DNA of 26,923 nucleotides from Chara braunii (lineage: Eukaryota; Streptophyta; Charophyceae; Charales; Characeae): contig BFEA01000639.1 of assembly GCA_003427395.1 (NCBI GenBank), forward strand, positions 179,036-205,958. Direction: 5' to 3'. Shown here one piece after another: positions 11,052-20,160 of this stretch (position 1 is the stretch's first letter; every line of letters starts with the position of its first letter). Under the pieces are notes generated by a model. It searched no databases. It had not been told where the DNA came from and worked only from the letters and a program-made list of their open reading frames with translations. The position numbers and the translations under genes were made by a program.

Positions 11052-12340
11052 CTTGAATATGAAGAAAAGACAGTGGAGGTTTCCTACGGGATTGGATCTC
11101 CGTCAGATTCCGCATTAAACATGTCGTCATACTGCTAGGGTCATGTCTGTAGTAAGGAAAATACATGTTAACATATATAGATGGATCCTGACCATGGACC
11201 AAAACGGCAGTGAGACTCGTCTTCATCATCCTCTCATGGTACAAGTGCTTAGAGTCGTTATCTTGTCCTATATGTGGCATGGTCGTTTTCTTCTGATCCA
11301 TGCCGGCGATAATGACGCACAAACATTCGGACGGCCACAAGATGGAATCCATTTTGCAGCAGCTGTAGTCTAACCTGTGGTTGACTTGCAGATCTTGATG
11401 TTTCCGCATCCCAGCTTTGAATTAATTACGGTCCCTCTCGTATTTCGACTTCGCGATGCACTGCTTGAAGAAAATACATTTTGCGCACTTCGTAAATGTG
11501 TTGGACATATCGAGCCTCAAATGTTGGGAGTGCTTACTCCACATAGAGTAGAAAGTCGACTCCAATACAACTTCGGAGTCACACATCAAGAGATCGGAGC
11601 GCAACAATTCATAAATTGCGCGTTTTGTGAAGGCCGCATGAATCCTACGGCGCGGACCACACAATCCGTGTTTCCAGACCATGTCATTCTGCATACTATC
11701 GGTGTGGTCGTCGATGAATATTTTCAACAATGAAAGCATTGCGAGAACTTTTTCGGATGGTTTAGACAATCTTGAGTGCCCATGCTCCCTAACGACAACA
11801 CTGCTATTGTCCATTCTTTTGTAGATATAGAAGGTGTAACGAGAAATGTCGAGTATATTACAGTATGCCTGCACGCACATCTTCCGTTTGCAAGCTATAG
11901 GACTGACCCGCTCAACACCACCTTTCATAACTGTGAAGTCGTGTATGGTTTGCAACTACCACTTTGTCCTTTCACTGTAATTACGTGAGCAGAACCCCTC
12001 CCGCACTGGCCAGACATCTTCCGCTGTCTGTTCAGCGCAACACATCTTCCAACGACGGAGCATTCCTCACATTGCTTGAAGAGACTGCATCCTGAGTTTT
12101 CCCATAGCTCGGCGATGTTGTGTCTATTTGTCCGGTGTTCTATTTGCCATAGAATAGAGTCTTCTTTCACGGGGCATAGGCGCCGACAAGATATACCGTA
12201 TGTGCCTCTCTTCTTCGGACAGGCAGCGTGAGGTTTGACTATCTTGTCAATAGCAGTAGGTGGTGATTTCATCTGTGGATTGTCTTTGACTCTCTTGAGA
12301 TTGTGGCGGGGTAGACGAGGAGACCATCTCACCCCCATCG

Positions 12341-13132
12341 ACTACTCTAAACGATGAACCGACAGTAGTTTAAGAGCACTTATTCACACTATTCACATAT
12401 TCTGTTCCGCTATAACTACATTCACCAAGATTCCCCTCAGGTATGGTGCACAACATCCCAAAATCGGTTATTTCAAAACACGTTGAAGTAATACGAGATG
12501 TACAATCCACACTACGAAGCAGGCCCCCGCTTCCAGTTCAAATGTGGACTTCATGCACTTAAGAACATATGTATGAAAACGCGGTGGAGGTCGACAACTG
12601 TGTTCTCTTCCGTCGATGCGGAGGGTCTGAGTCACGTAATGCTTTTGCAGAGGAAGTACATGATGGCACGACTCGAGTCGAAGTACTATCGATGAAGCTT
12701 GGAACTCCGGTGCCCATAATATATCCCTTCCCCTCCAATTACAGTCGGAAGCACAACAACAAGTGAGCTAGCGCGGGAGGGAAATGCTGATTCACCATCG
12801 TCACAGCACACCAGTGAAACATGTATTGAGAAGCATTGATCTCACCCTGCAAACAGAGCAACAAACGGGGACCTAAATGAGAGTTGAGGTAGTTGTTGGA
12901 ATTCAATTCCGAATTGGAAAGCGACTCAGATGGGCGAACTTATTGAGAAGTACAAAATTGGTCAACGTAGCGAAAACAACATGAAAGCGCCGTGATCGAA
13001 AGACGATGGAGAAGTACATCACATTTGACGTCTAAAGCATGCGGCGAACAGAACGGGAAACCTCGTTCAACACCCTTCATGCACGTTATCGCTCTTAATG
13101 GTCGGTACGCACTTACGTCTCAGATTGTAGAG
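12341..13132. other. No recognised gene
   Basis: Lies upstream of the minus-strand transposase and may hold its promoter or leader. Open frames are short (65-80 codons) and without motifs. No promoter element could be singled out. Confidence 0.45.
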
Positions 13133-13264
13133 TCGGATGAATCCAAGACACGTATGCACCATGGTATTTGCATTACTGGAGCGTGTGAGGTCCTTATGTC
13201 GGATGCATCCGAGACACCAATGTCCCATAGGATTTGCATCATTGCAGCGTGGGTTAACAATACT
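13133..13264. repeat. 66-bp diverged tandem duplication
   Basis: Two imperfect copies beginning TCGGATGAATCC (13133) and TCGGATGCATCC (13199), sharing GAGACAC/AAGACAC, ATTTGCAT and AGCGTG in register. Confidence 0.6.
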
Positions 13265-13416
13265 ACATGTACACACCACCGGACACCGATCAACACGTAT
13301 ACAGGCATGGAAGTGATCACGAGCCTTGTGCGTCGGGTGAGAATGACAACCTTCATGAAGTGTCAAACAGTCAGTGCTAAGAGCTGTTGAGTGGCAAAAG
13401 CACTCTTAGGGAACCT

Positions 13417-14217
13417 TGCGGCCGTGTTCGGAACTTATTGGCATAGCACTAGATGTTCATCAAGCAGTTCTGGATGTCGGTTATATTGACACATCATATG
13501 ATGCCCTACGAGCAAGTAGTGGTTGATTGTTGGACCCCCTTCCTGGTGTGGATCTTTGAGAGCAGAGTTTCTCACTCCACCGTGAGATCCATATCGGAGA
13601 GTAGGACCTACTATCCTGCCGCTGTCTACTGTAGTCATCATGTGGGAGTCGAGGACGCGAGGACCCGACAAGGAAAGTGTTTGAGGATTTTGCGGCCGTG
13701 TTTGGAACTTATTGGCGTAGCACTAGATGCTCACCAAGTAGTTTTGAATGTCAGTTGTATCGACACATCATATGATGCCTTACGAGCAAGCAGTGGTTGA
13801 TTGTTGGACCCCCTTCCCGGTACGGATCTTTGAGAGCAGAGTTTTGCATTCCACAGTGAGATCCATATCGGAGAGGGGTATCCGCTATCTTGCCGCTATC
13901 TACTGTCGTCGTCATGTGAGAGTCGAGGATGCGAGGACTCGACAAGGAAAATGTTTGAGGACTTTGCGGCCATATTTGAAACTTATTGGCATAGCGCTAG
14001 ATGCTCACCAAGCAGTTCTATATGTCGGTTGTATCGACACATCATTAGATGTCTTACAAACAAGCAATGGTTGATTGTTGGGCCCCTCTCCCGGTGTGGA
14101 TCTTTGAGAGCAGAGTTACGCACTCCACCGTGAGATCCATATCGGAGAGGGCGACCTGCCGTCTTGCTACTGTGTACTGTAGTCATCATATGGGAGTCGA
14201 TAACGTGAGGACCCGAC
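13417..14217. repeat. 274-bp tandem repeat, about three copies
   Basis: Copies start at the TGCGGCC element at 13417, 13691 and 13965, exactly 274 bp apart. The last copy is cut short near 14217 (GAGGACCCGAC). Each contains ACTTATTGGC, GATTGTTGG(A/G)CCCC, ATCTTTGAGAGCAGAGTT and TGAGATCCATATCGGAGAG. Open frames through the copies repeat with the array and are not genes. Its position just outside the transposase would suit a subterminal repeat of that element, but this is a guess. Confidence 0.88.
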
Positions 14218-14580
14218 GATGTTCCAATGGGGACGTGCGCTTGAATCGTGTAATTGGCAGGTGGCAACCATCGGTGCATATACGGGCTAATAACGGGACG
14301 AGGAGCCTTCTGAAGCATCAGCTGCGCAAATTGTAGAGAGGAGGTTATTTGTCTCAATACGTCATGAGATGAAGTATAATGAACAATGTTTTCGTTAAAA
14401 GTGAAATTGTTTTCATGTTCACTTTTTATTTTAATTGTAAAATGACACAAAGAACTGAGGGAAAAATAAGCAAACAACGAGAAAACAATTATACATGAAA
14501 GTTGTTGAAGGAAATTAAACACAAATTTTCACCTCGAATGTTCACACGTACACAAACTGCAAACATGTCACTCAAGGATT
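14218..14580. other. AT-rich non-coding stretch between arrays
   Basis: Separates the 274-bp and 92-bp repeats. A-rich and T-rich runs dominate. No gene or motif was recognised. Confidence 0.5.
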
Positions 14581-14856
14581 GGCAATCCACTCTGTAAACA
14601 TGTCACTTAGTAAAACACGCCAACCTCATCAAAAATTGATGAGAAGTCTAGGAAATGTCATTATAAATTGTTGGCAATCCACTTTGTAAACATGTCACTC
14701 AGTAAAACACGCCAACCTCATCAAAAACTGATGAGAAGTCTATGAAATATCATTATACATTGTTGGCAATCCACTTTGTAAACATGTCACTCAGTAAAAC
14801 ACGCCAACCTCATCAAAAACTGATGAGAAGTCTAGGAAATGTCATTATACATTGTC
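14581..14856. repeat. 92-bp tandem repeat, three copies, each with a folded core
   Basis: Copies start with GGCAATCCAC at 14581, 14673 and 14765. Each contains the inverted repeat CTCATCA-aaaac-TGATGAG. In addition GCCAAC before the hairpin pairs with GTTGGC of the next copy, and AATGT with ACATT, so the unit can be drawn as a three-way junction. Changes are few: the first copy has AAATT in place of ACATT and the second AATAT in place of AATGT. Confidence 0.85.
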
Positions 14857-14942
14857 AACATATTTTCAAAATTGCCTACAATACACATTTTCACCCGAAA
14901 TGTTCACACTAAGTAAACATGTCAACCTCAGTTTTCCAAACC

Positions 14943-15072
14943 TAGAACCTGAATTCTCATTGACTTTCCTATCTAACCATGGACAAAATGTCAAATGTTA
15001 TTCTAAGTAGAACCTGAATTCTCATTGACTTTCCTATCTAACCATGGACAAAATGTCAAATGCTATTTTAAG
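14943..15072. repeat. 65-bp tandem duplication covering the protease stop codon
   Basis: Two near-identical 65-bp copies (14943-15007 and 15008-15072) starting TAGAACCTGAATTCTC. The second copy contains the stop codon and last codons of the minus-strand Ulp1 gene, so the final part of the protein is encoded twice and only the first-met copy is translated. Confidence 0.85.
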
Positions 15073-16785
15073 TCTCATATCAGGAATACTATCTTGTGAG
15101 AAACCGAACGGAGGGAAGTGACATTTTGCAAGCAAAGATGCAAAACCTATCATAAAAACACCACAACTAGAAGAATCCTTTTGAGCAGGAATCCCATCTA
15201 CTGATGTATCAAAGTAGGATGTAGGATCCTCCACATGATATTTTTCCTGAAGATTTTGTCGCTGAAACTCCGCTCTGAAAAAACCTGCCAAAAGTTCGAG
15301 GGTTGGACCGTAGTCAACACGATGGAGAGAGTCTACGAGGCGGAATTTACACTCAGAGCGATCTATACTGACATAAACTAAGGCCCAATGATTTTCGAAA
15401 TGGAGAGGGATAATTACCAAATCAAAATTGAAAAGATTTATGTCCTTCACCCATCTCGTCCCTTTGGAGTATGCGATTTCAGCGGACTGAGCTTTTGACA
15501 ATCTGGGAAAGAAAAAAAAATTTAGAATATGCACAGATGGAATGCTACAAGAACTTTCATCTTTTGCCACTTTTGCACATGTCGAATCCACGTTCTTGAT
15601 GTAGTCATTGGTGATCTGAACGGCTAACAGGTACAAATTGACGACTTCATCATTTAACCATTCTCCATCTTTGGTGGCGAGCATGACGTCTTTCTTTTCC
15701 ACCTTCCACCTCCCCTTGTAATCGACAACGCCGTATTCTTCATTCTTTTCAGTGCTACCGGTAACCATTTCAAGATACTCCTTTTCTTCTACAGTAAGGC
15801 GTACTGTTGCTAAAGGAATCTGGAATGAAGGGTCATGCACTGCATACAAACACACATATAAACAACAATAGAGCGACTAAGACTTCACACAAAAACAAAT
15901 GATAGACTACATAGATATGAACTCATGTTGTTGGTTGTCTATCTGTCTCGTCATCAGTGCTGCTATTCATAACAGATAAACTGCAACCTACGCGATGCAA
16001 TTTCTTCCCTTCTGTGAGGCTTATTCCAACATCTTTAAACATCCTTAAGGTAGCTGGCTTCACAGATGGAAATGCCATGGGTGTACGACTTCTTCTCTCA
16101 TTTTTTGACAATAACGACAAAGTTGACAAAGCTTGCAAGCCACGACGAATGATATTCTCCTCTCTCTTCCTTTGCGAGTGTACATGTATCGTTTTCCACA
16201 GTTCTTTTCGTCGCCCTGCATGATTGACAAAATAAAACATAATGAGTTACGAGTCCGACTCTCCGTTGTTGAAACTGACTCATGAATACCAATACAAAAT
16301 ATATGGCAATTGCACTAAGTCTTCATACAAAACAATTGCAGTATTTCTCTTAAGAAAATGTACAGTTCCAAAGCTAGGTAAATAAACAGAACATCTGAGG
16401 GATCGACACAATGGGAGATGAGTGCATGTGATGTACCCACTAATCCGCATATAGTATTAGATATTGCTCCTAAGATAAGAAAGTGCTCACCTCGATGACT
16501 AACTCTCAGTTTTTTTTCAACACGACCTTTTGTCACACCTTTCATATGCAATGGCGCAATAGGAGATTCCTCGATAGCTATCATGAGGTTAGCAGACTGT
16601 GGTGTTTGAGGTTGTTCAAGCGTTTGTTGAGGTTGTACAAGTACAGCTTGCTCCGATGTACTTAGTACTATATGTCCTTCATCCTCTTCGATGCCCTGTA
16701 CATGGAGAGTTTCTTCCTCCCTTACGCCCTCAAAAATGTCCTGGAAAGTGCCGCTTACTTCGCCTGGCATCGTCGACGACGACAT
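15034..16785 (-). CDS. Ulp1-like (C48) cysteine protease, three exons
   Basis: Ulp1/SENP proteases cleave SUMO or SUMO-like proteins, and plant transposons often carry them. Exons 16785-16491, 16215-15988 and 15839-15034 join in frame to 442 codons from ATG 16785. Donors and acceptors are GT-AG (GAG/GTGAGC, TGCAG/GG, TAG/GTTGCA, TGCAG/TG). In the last exon the domain opens with GEWLNDEVVNLYL and has the His of HWALVYV, the Asp of RLVDSL, the oxyanion Gln of PAQKDSSSC and the nucleophile Cys of SSCGVF. These are residues 156, 175, 225 and 231 counted from an in-frame Met just upstream in the intron. All catalytic residues are present and the domain has no stop. Upstream of ATG 16785 the same frame continues past a TAG into the linker ORF, so this may be the intact end of a longer protein. 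Confidence 0.82.
15840..15987 (-). other. Intron 2 of the Ulp1 gene (predicted)
   Basis: 148 bp, GTTGCA...TATGCAG. Splicing joins codons for ...HRV to VHDPSF in frame. The donor is not a strong consensus, so the exact position is tentative. The frame before the donor stays open to a TGA near 15923. Confidence 0.55.
16216..16490 (-). other. Intron 1 of the Ulp1 gene (predicted)
   Basis: 275 bp, starting GTGAGC after CATCGAG (a strong donor) and ending CAATCATGCAG. Splicing joins VSHR to GRRKELW in frame. The intron itself carries in-frame stops. Confidence 0.7.
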
Positions 16786-18702
16786 CTACAATTCCGTGAG
16801 TGTACCAGTAATATCCACTTCCATCGCGACACTGTCGCCCACTAGTATTGTAGTCGCCCAAACTTGGTCAGTTGTACTCACGCCCTCGCAACTCACACCG
16901 CCTTTTCGTCCCGAAGTTTTGACACTCACACCGGCAATCGATCCCCGTTGCTGTGTCGGGTTGGACTCAACCACGAGTTTCTCCGCTCGGTCAAGCTGGG
17001 AGCGCTCCAATAGTGGACCCCTATCGTGTTCGACTCGACCGTGTGACCCTTCGACAGGTGAAACAACGTCGATTGTTCCCGAAGCCTTGCCACTTGTACC
17101 GGCGATTGATCCCGTTCCCACTGTCGAGTTCGACTCGACAGTGACTGTTGGACGAGTGTCGTTTTCGACACGACCGTGTGACTCTTTGACAGGTGAAGCA
17201 CCGCCGATAGTTGTACTGCCCCCCCGTGGTCCCGAAGCCTTGCCAGTCGCACCGGCCATCGTTTCCGATCGAGGTCCCGAAGCCTTGCCAGTCGCACCGG
17301 CGATCGTTTCCGATCCCACTGTCGGGTTCGACTCGACCGTGTGACTCTTCGCTCGATCAAGCCGGGAACGCTCCAATGCGAGGCCACTGTCGTGTTCGAC
17401 TCGACCGTGGGACCCTTCGACAGTTGAACCACCACTCGATCCTGATCCCTTGCGCTCTGTTTCTTGAGGCCCCTGAGACCCTTCGAGAGTTGAACCACCG
17501 CCGCTTGGTCCTGTAGGTTTGCCATGCCCATCGCCGTTTGGTGCTGATCCCTTGCCTTTTGTTGCTTGACGCCCCTTAGACTTTTTGGTTTGTTGCCGTT
17601 CCCCACGACTTGCGTCTTTGCCACTTGCACCGTCATTCGGTTTCGTACCCTTGTCACTTGCACCGCTCCCTGATCGCAATCCTTTGCCATGTGCACCTCC
17701 GCTCGATCCGGATCCCTTGCCATGGTCACCACCGCCGCTTAATTTTTTCCTGTCCCCAAGATCTTCTCTGACATGCCAATAATATCCATAAGCCGGGCTG
17801 GTTTGTCTATCATAGAACTCTTCCAGATACTCAAGCCACTGCGATGTTTTAAACTCTTGGAAAATTTCTTCTGTTCTTTCATGTAGTCTTGATTGAGAAA
17901 TCTCCGGATTAAGACGCTGGAGTCGCTTGGCAATCTGATTTTTGGCATGTTTCAGAAAGTTCGATCTTGACATACGTCTGTGGAGGCAAAACTGCCACTC
18001 CCTTTCTTCTTTTATAGCCATAACCCACCTCCCTCTCGCCAGTGCAGGTTGGAAGTGTTGGGGGTGCCATATAATGTGATGACCCCATGTGGCATCATCC
18101 GTCGCCGTATAATCGTCTCGGCACACTATAGGCCCTGGAAGCAGTCGAATGTCTGCAAGGATTGTGTCTCCAATCTCGTACTCCAAAGGCTCATCAGGTG
18201 GAGGTTGTTGTGCATAATCGTACTCCATAGGCCCTGGAAGCAATTCCATAATAGTACTTGGGCTGTGTGCAAATGGTGCCAGAGTTGCCACCAACTCTTG
18301 GGAGAGCATTGCTTGAACACTCAGATCCAGACTGCCTCCGGATGCCACCGTCATCGTATTGCCCGCCATCCGAGTCAGCGTAACAATAGAAAAAGTCGGC
18401 GGCTGAGTCATTAACTGACCCGTTGAAACCACCATGCTCGAAGCTCCTCCAGAACCGGACAATGTGCCTGGAACACCCATTCTCTGCGAACCTGGGCTAC
18501 AAGCTCTTTGCCTCTCAGCTGCCAATTCCGCTTGCAAAGTGCCATCAACACTCTCTTCTTCTGAGTCGTCGGCATCAAAGTCCTCACCATCCACAAAACA
18601 AGTCGCATAACCTGCAATTGTAAACGCCCCGATTTGTTGGTCGAAGTACATGGTCTCCAAGCGGTCGAGAAATGAAACCTCCTTCTCCGATGGTGCTTTA
18701 TG
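16786..18702 (-). CDS. Linker region of the fused gene, acidic start and Gly/Ser/Thr repeat tail
   Basis: Open for about 620 codons from ATG 18651, ending at TAG 16786-88 directly before the protease part and in the same frame. Residues 20-40 are acidic (DADDSEEES). About 190-300 form a Trp/charged, probably helical segment (RGRWVMAIKEEREWQ, LEYLEEFYDRQ). From about 308 the protein is low-complexity Gly/Ser/Lys, then, from about 415, tandem motifs of the type HGRVEHD...VESN(P/S)TVG...AGATGKASGP. The motifs are the translated form of the GTCGAACACGA/GTTCGACTCGAC minisatellite found outside genes in this window. The frame also stays open upstream to TAG 18703-05, and the intervening codons (HKAPSEKEVSFLDRL) look coding. 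No known domain recognised. Confidence 0.6.
   Translation of the reverse strand, partial: HKAPSEKEVSFLDRLETMYFDQQIGAFTIAGYATCFVDGEDFDADDSEEESVDGTLQAELAAERQRACSPGSQRMGVPGTLSGSGGASSMVVSTGQLMTQPPTFSIVTLTRMAGNTMTVASGGSLDLSVQAMLSQELVATLAPFAHSPSTIMELLPGPMEYDYAQQPPPDEPLEYEIGDTILADIRLLPGPIVCRDDYTATDDATWGHHIIWHPQHFQPALARGRWVMAIKEEREWQFCLHRRMSRSNFLKHAKNQIAKRLQRLNPEISQSRLHERTEEIFQEFKTSQWLEYLEEFYDRQTSPAYGYYWHVREDLGDRKKLSGGGDHGKGSGSSGGAHGKGLRSGSGASDKGTKPNDGASGKDASRGERQQTKKSKGRQATKGKGSAPNGDGHGKPTGPSGGGSTLEGSQGPQETERKGSGSSGGSTVEGSHGRVEHDSGLALERSRLDRAKSHTVESNPTVGSETIAGATGKASGPRSETMAGATGKASGPRGGSTTIGGASPVKESHGRVENDTRPTVTVESNSTVGTGSIAGTSGKASGTIDVVSPVEGSHGRVEHDRGPLLERSQLDRAEKLVVESNPTQQRGSIAGVSVKTSGRKGGVSCEGVSTTDQVWATTILVGDSVAMEVDITGTLTEL
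17000..17450. repeat. Coding minisatellite with GTGTTCGACTCGACCGTG motif
   Basis: On the plus strand TCGTGTTCGACTCGACCGTG-like words recur near 17030, 17125, 17160, 17325 and 17390, spaced by GACCCTTCGACAG-type sequence. A perfectly framed 45-bp duplication (15 codons) starts at 17228 and 17273. All lengths keep the protein frame on the minus strand. The same motif dominates the non-coding array at 24.8-25.9 kb. Confidence 0.8.
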
Positions 18703-20160
18703 CTAACCCCTCAAGAGTTTCTCCACTTTTCTTCTTTTGAGGACATAAGTACGTTCCCCTCTGTCTTGCGGCTTTGTTTCGAAGAGAAACTCCCAAATAT
18801 TGACCACGTTTTGGCCAACCTTGTAAACGAGATCACGCCCTTCATCATGTCGAGGAGGCAGCTTAGTAAAGTTGGCGTGGTAATCTCGAGTTTTGACCAT
18901 CTTGTCAATGAACTGAATGAGAAACTCGAACTTCATACCCTCCTCTTCCAGCACAATGCAATGACGGTGACTCTTTAACAGCTCCTAAACCAATCCCGCA
19001 TGACCTTTCCCGAGGAAAACGACAGCCTCATCCGCAGGACAAAAATGCTCCAATGTCTCCACCATCGCATTCGGCTCCCTTTCCCTACCATCATAGACCA
19101 CTTTCTCCGGTGGATCCATACCTGCCATTTTCCACTTTGATGGTAGAAAGTTCTTCTCCACGACATCAGTCAACATCTTCGGCTTTCTCTCTCTCCGCAC
19201 AAGTGCCGATATGTCAGCCACTCGCTCGGCAGATGATGGACCTGCAGCTTGAATATCTTCAAACAAGGGAATAATGTTGCGATGAAAATCCCCGTCGTTG
19301 GAGTACATTATGACCACCATTCTGTCTGTGTCCTCCAAAGGCAAGTTTGCAACCTTATACACTTTCCCCTTTGTTTGTTGTAGGCGAGTCCATTTGAGAA
19401 GATCCAATTGAATGTCCCACATCGCAACTCGCCTCAAGAATGTGAACTCGCAAGGGCGTGGAACGAAGCACAACAATGTCCAATACTCGCCGCCAAGTTT
19501 GTCCATGAACTTCTTGAGTCCATGAAACACTTGTTCAGTCCACGCACCCATCTGGGTCAGGCGACACAAATCCAGGATGGCTGTGTGGCACGTCAGGTGT
19601 CTGACGGCTCTAAACATCTCCTTGCAATCTATCTCGTCTGAAACATCGCTCGGTTCCCACTGGAACGGCACGAATACAGATGTCACGTCCTGTTTCTGGA
19701 AATATATGTATCTCGCTTGTCCCGACATACGAATGTTATGCGAACCCCTAGTTTCAGATCTACGCAACAACTTGTTGACAAATTGAATGAACTCTGCGGG
19801 ACATTTATTTGCAAGCGATTTTGTTTTCTTAAAGCCCTCCTCTCCTTTCTCATCCTCGCCTCCAAGTGTAGCCGGAAATGACCGCACCCAACTCGTTTCT
19901 TTGAAATGCCGTCGCTGGTCGATCCACCTCTCCGATGTCAATCCCTGATCAGAATACCTAGCGAACAAATCAAAAAGGTTGTCGAAGAATGGTTCCTTCG
20001 ACTCTGACGGCTTCTTGTGAGGGTCAGAAATGAAGACGAAGTAGTGAAACATTCTCAACATTGCTCTTTCCTGCTTCACCATTTCCACTTATGTCTCCAT
20101 CGAATGTTTCCCGGCAGTGTGAGCAACTTTTACTTAGCCTTGGAGCCAGTATGACACTTC
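18703..20160 (-). pseudogene. Methyltransferase-like domain, catalytic motifs replaced
   Basis: Numbering from 20088, the segment matches the layout of beta-class DNA amino-methyltransferases. AILDLC (170-175) sits where the DPPY strand is expected. TEQVFHGLKKFMDKLGGEYWTL (184-205) resembles the helix and 'LkpgG' strand after it, and LLKW (230-233) the 'W.K' strand. EREPNAMVETLEHFCPADEAVVFLGKGHAG (336-365) corresponds to 'KP..L...I...s.pgd.VlDpFaGsG'. After TAG 18985-87 comes KSHRHCIVLEEE, the equivalent of 'lgR..igiE'. DPPY and the DPFAGSG loop are both lost, so methyl transfer is doubtful and a binding or scaffold role is more likely. The frame ends at TAG 18703-05, with sense codons following. 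TAA 20089-91 and a one-base insertion near 20130 break the 5' side. Fold assignment is pattern-based. Confidence 0.55.

Larger units (their letters stand above)
9413..12340 (-). pseudogene. DUF7869-like transposase, decayed and interrupted
   Basis: Proteins of this family are transposase-like and found in many eukaryotic mobile elements. The minus strand shows the family order: an HTH-like CNILDISRYTFYIYKRM with REHGHSR (about 11860-11790), STFYSMW then FTKCAKC (about 11520), DQKKTTMPH (near 11295), the Asp-containing QADN (11044-11055) followed after an insertion by CYKTNKNRF, VGHTHTDNDATFSVFS (near 10590), a SYKE/W block (near 10330) and a C-terminal tail ending near 9413. Frames are continuous across TAG 11956-58, TAA 11422-24 and TGA 10654-56, all explicable as C-to-T losses. 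A one-base shift lies in the G-run near 9800. A 349-bp element splits the gene at QADN. The N-terminal limit (about 12340) is uncertain. Confidence 0.72.

Noticed and set aside
13453-14522. Open frames of 100-180 codons on both strands
   Set aside because: They recur with the 274-bp unit and have no domain or neighbour in frame.
14581-14856. Hammerhead ribozyme
   Set aside because: CTGATGAG and GGAAAT are present but there is no stem between them, and the closing stem is not adjacent to the core. The first copy also has TTGATGAG.
16786-18987. TAG read as glutamine (altered genetic code)
   Set aside because: Three TAG codons in one frame are suggestive, but TGA and TAA stops occur in the same gene and in neighbours, and frameshifts are present, so mutational decay is simpler.
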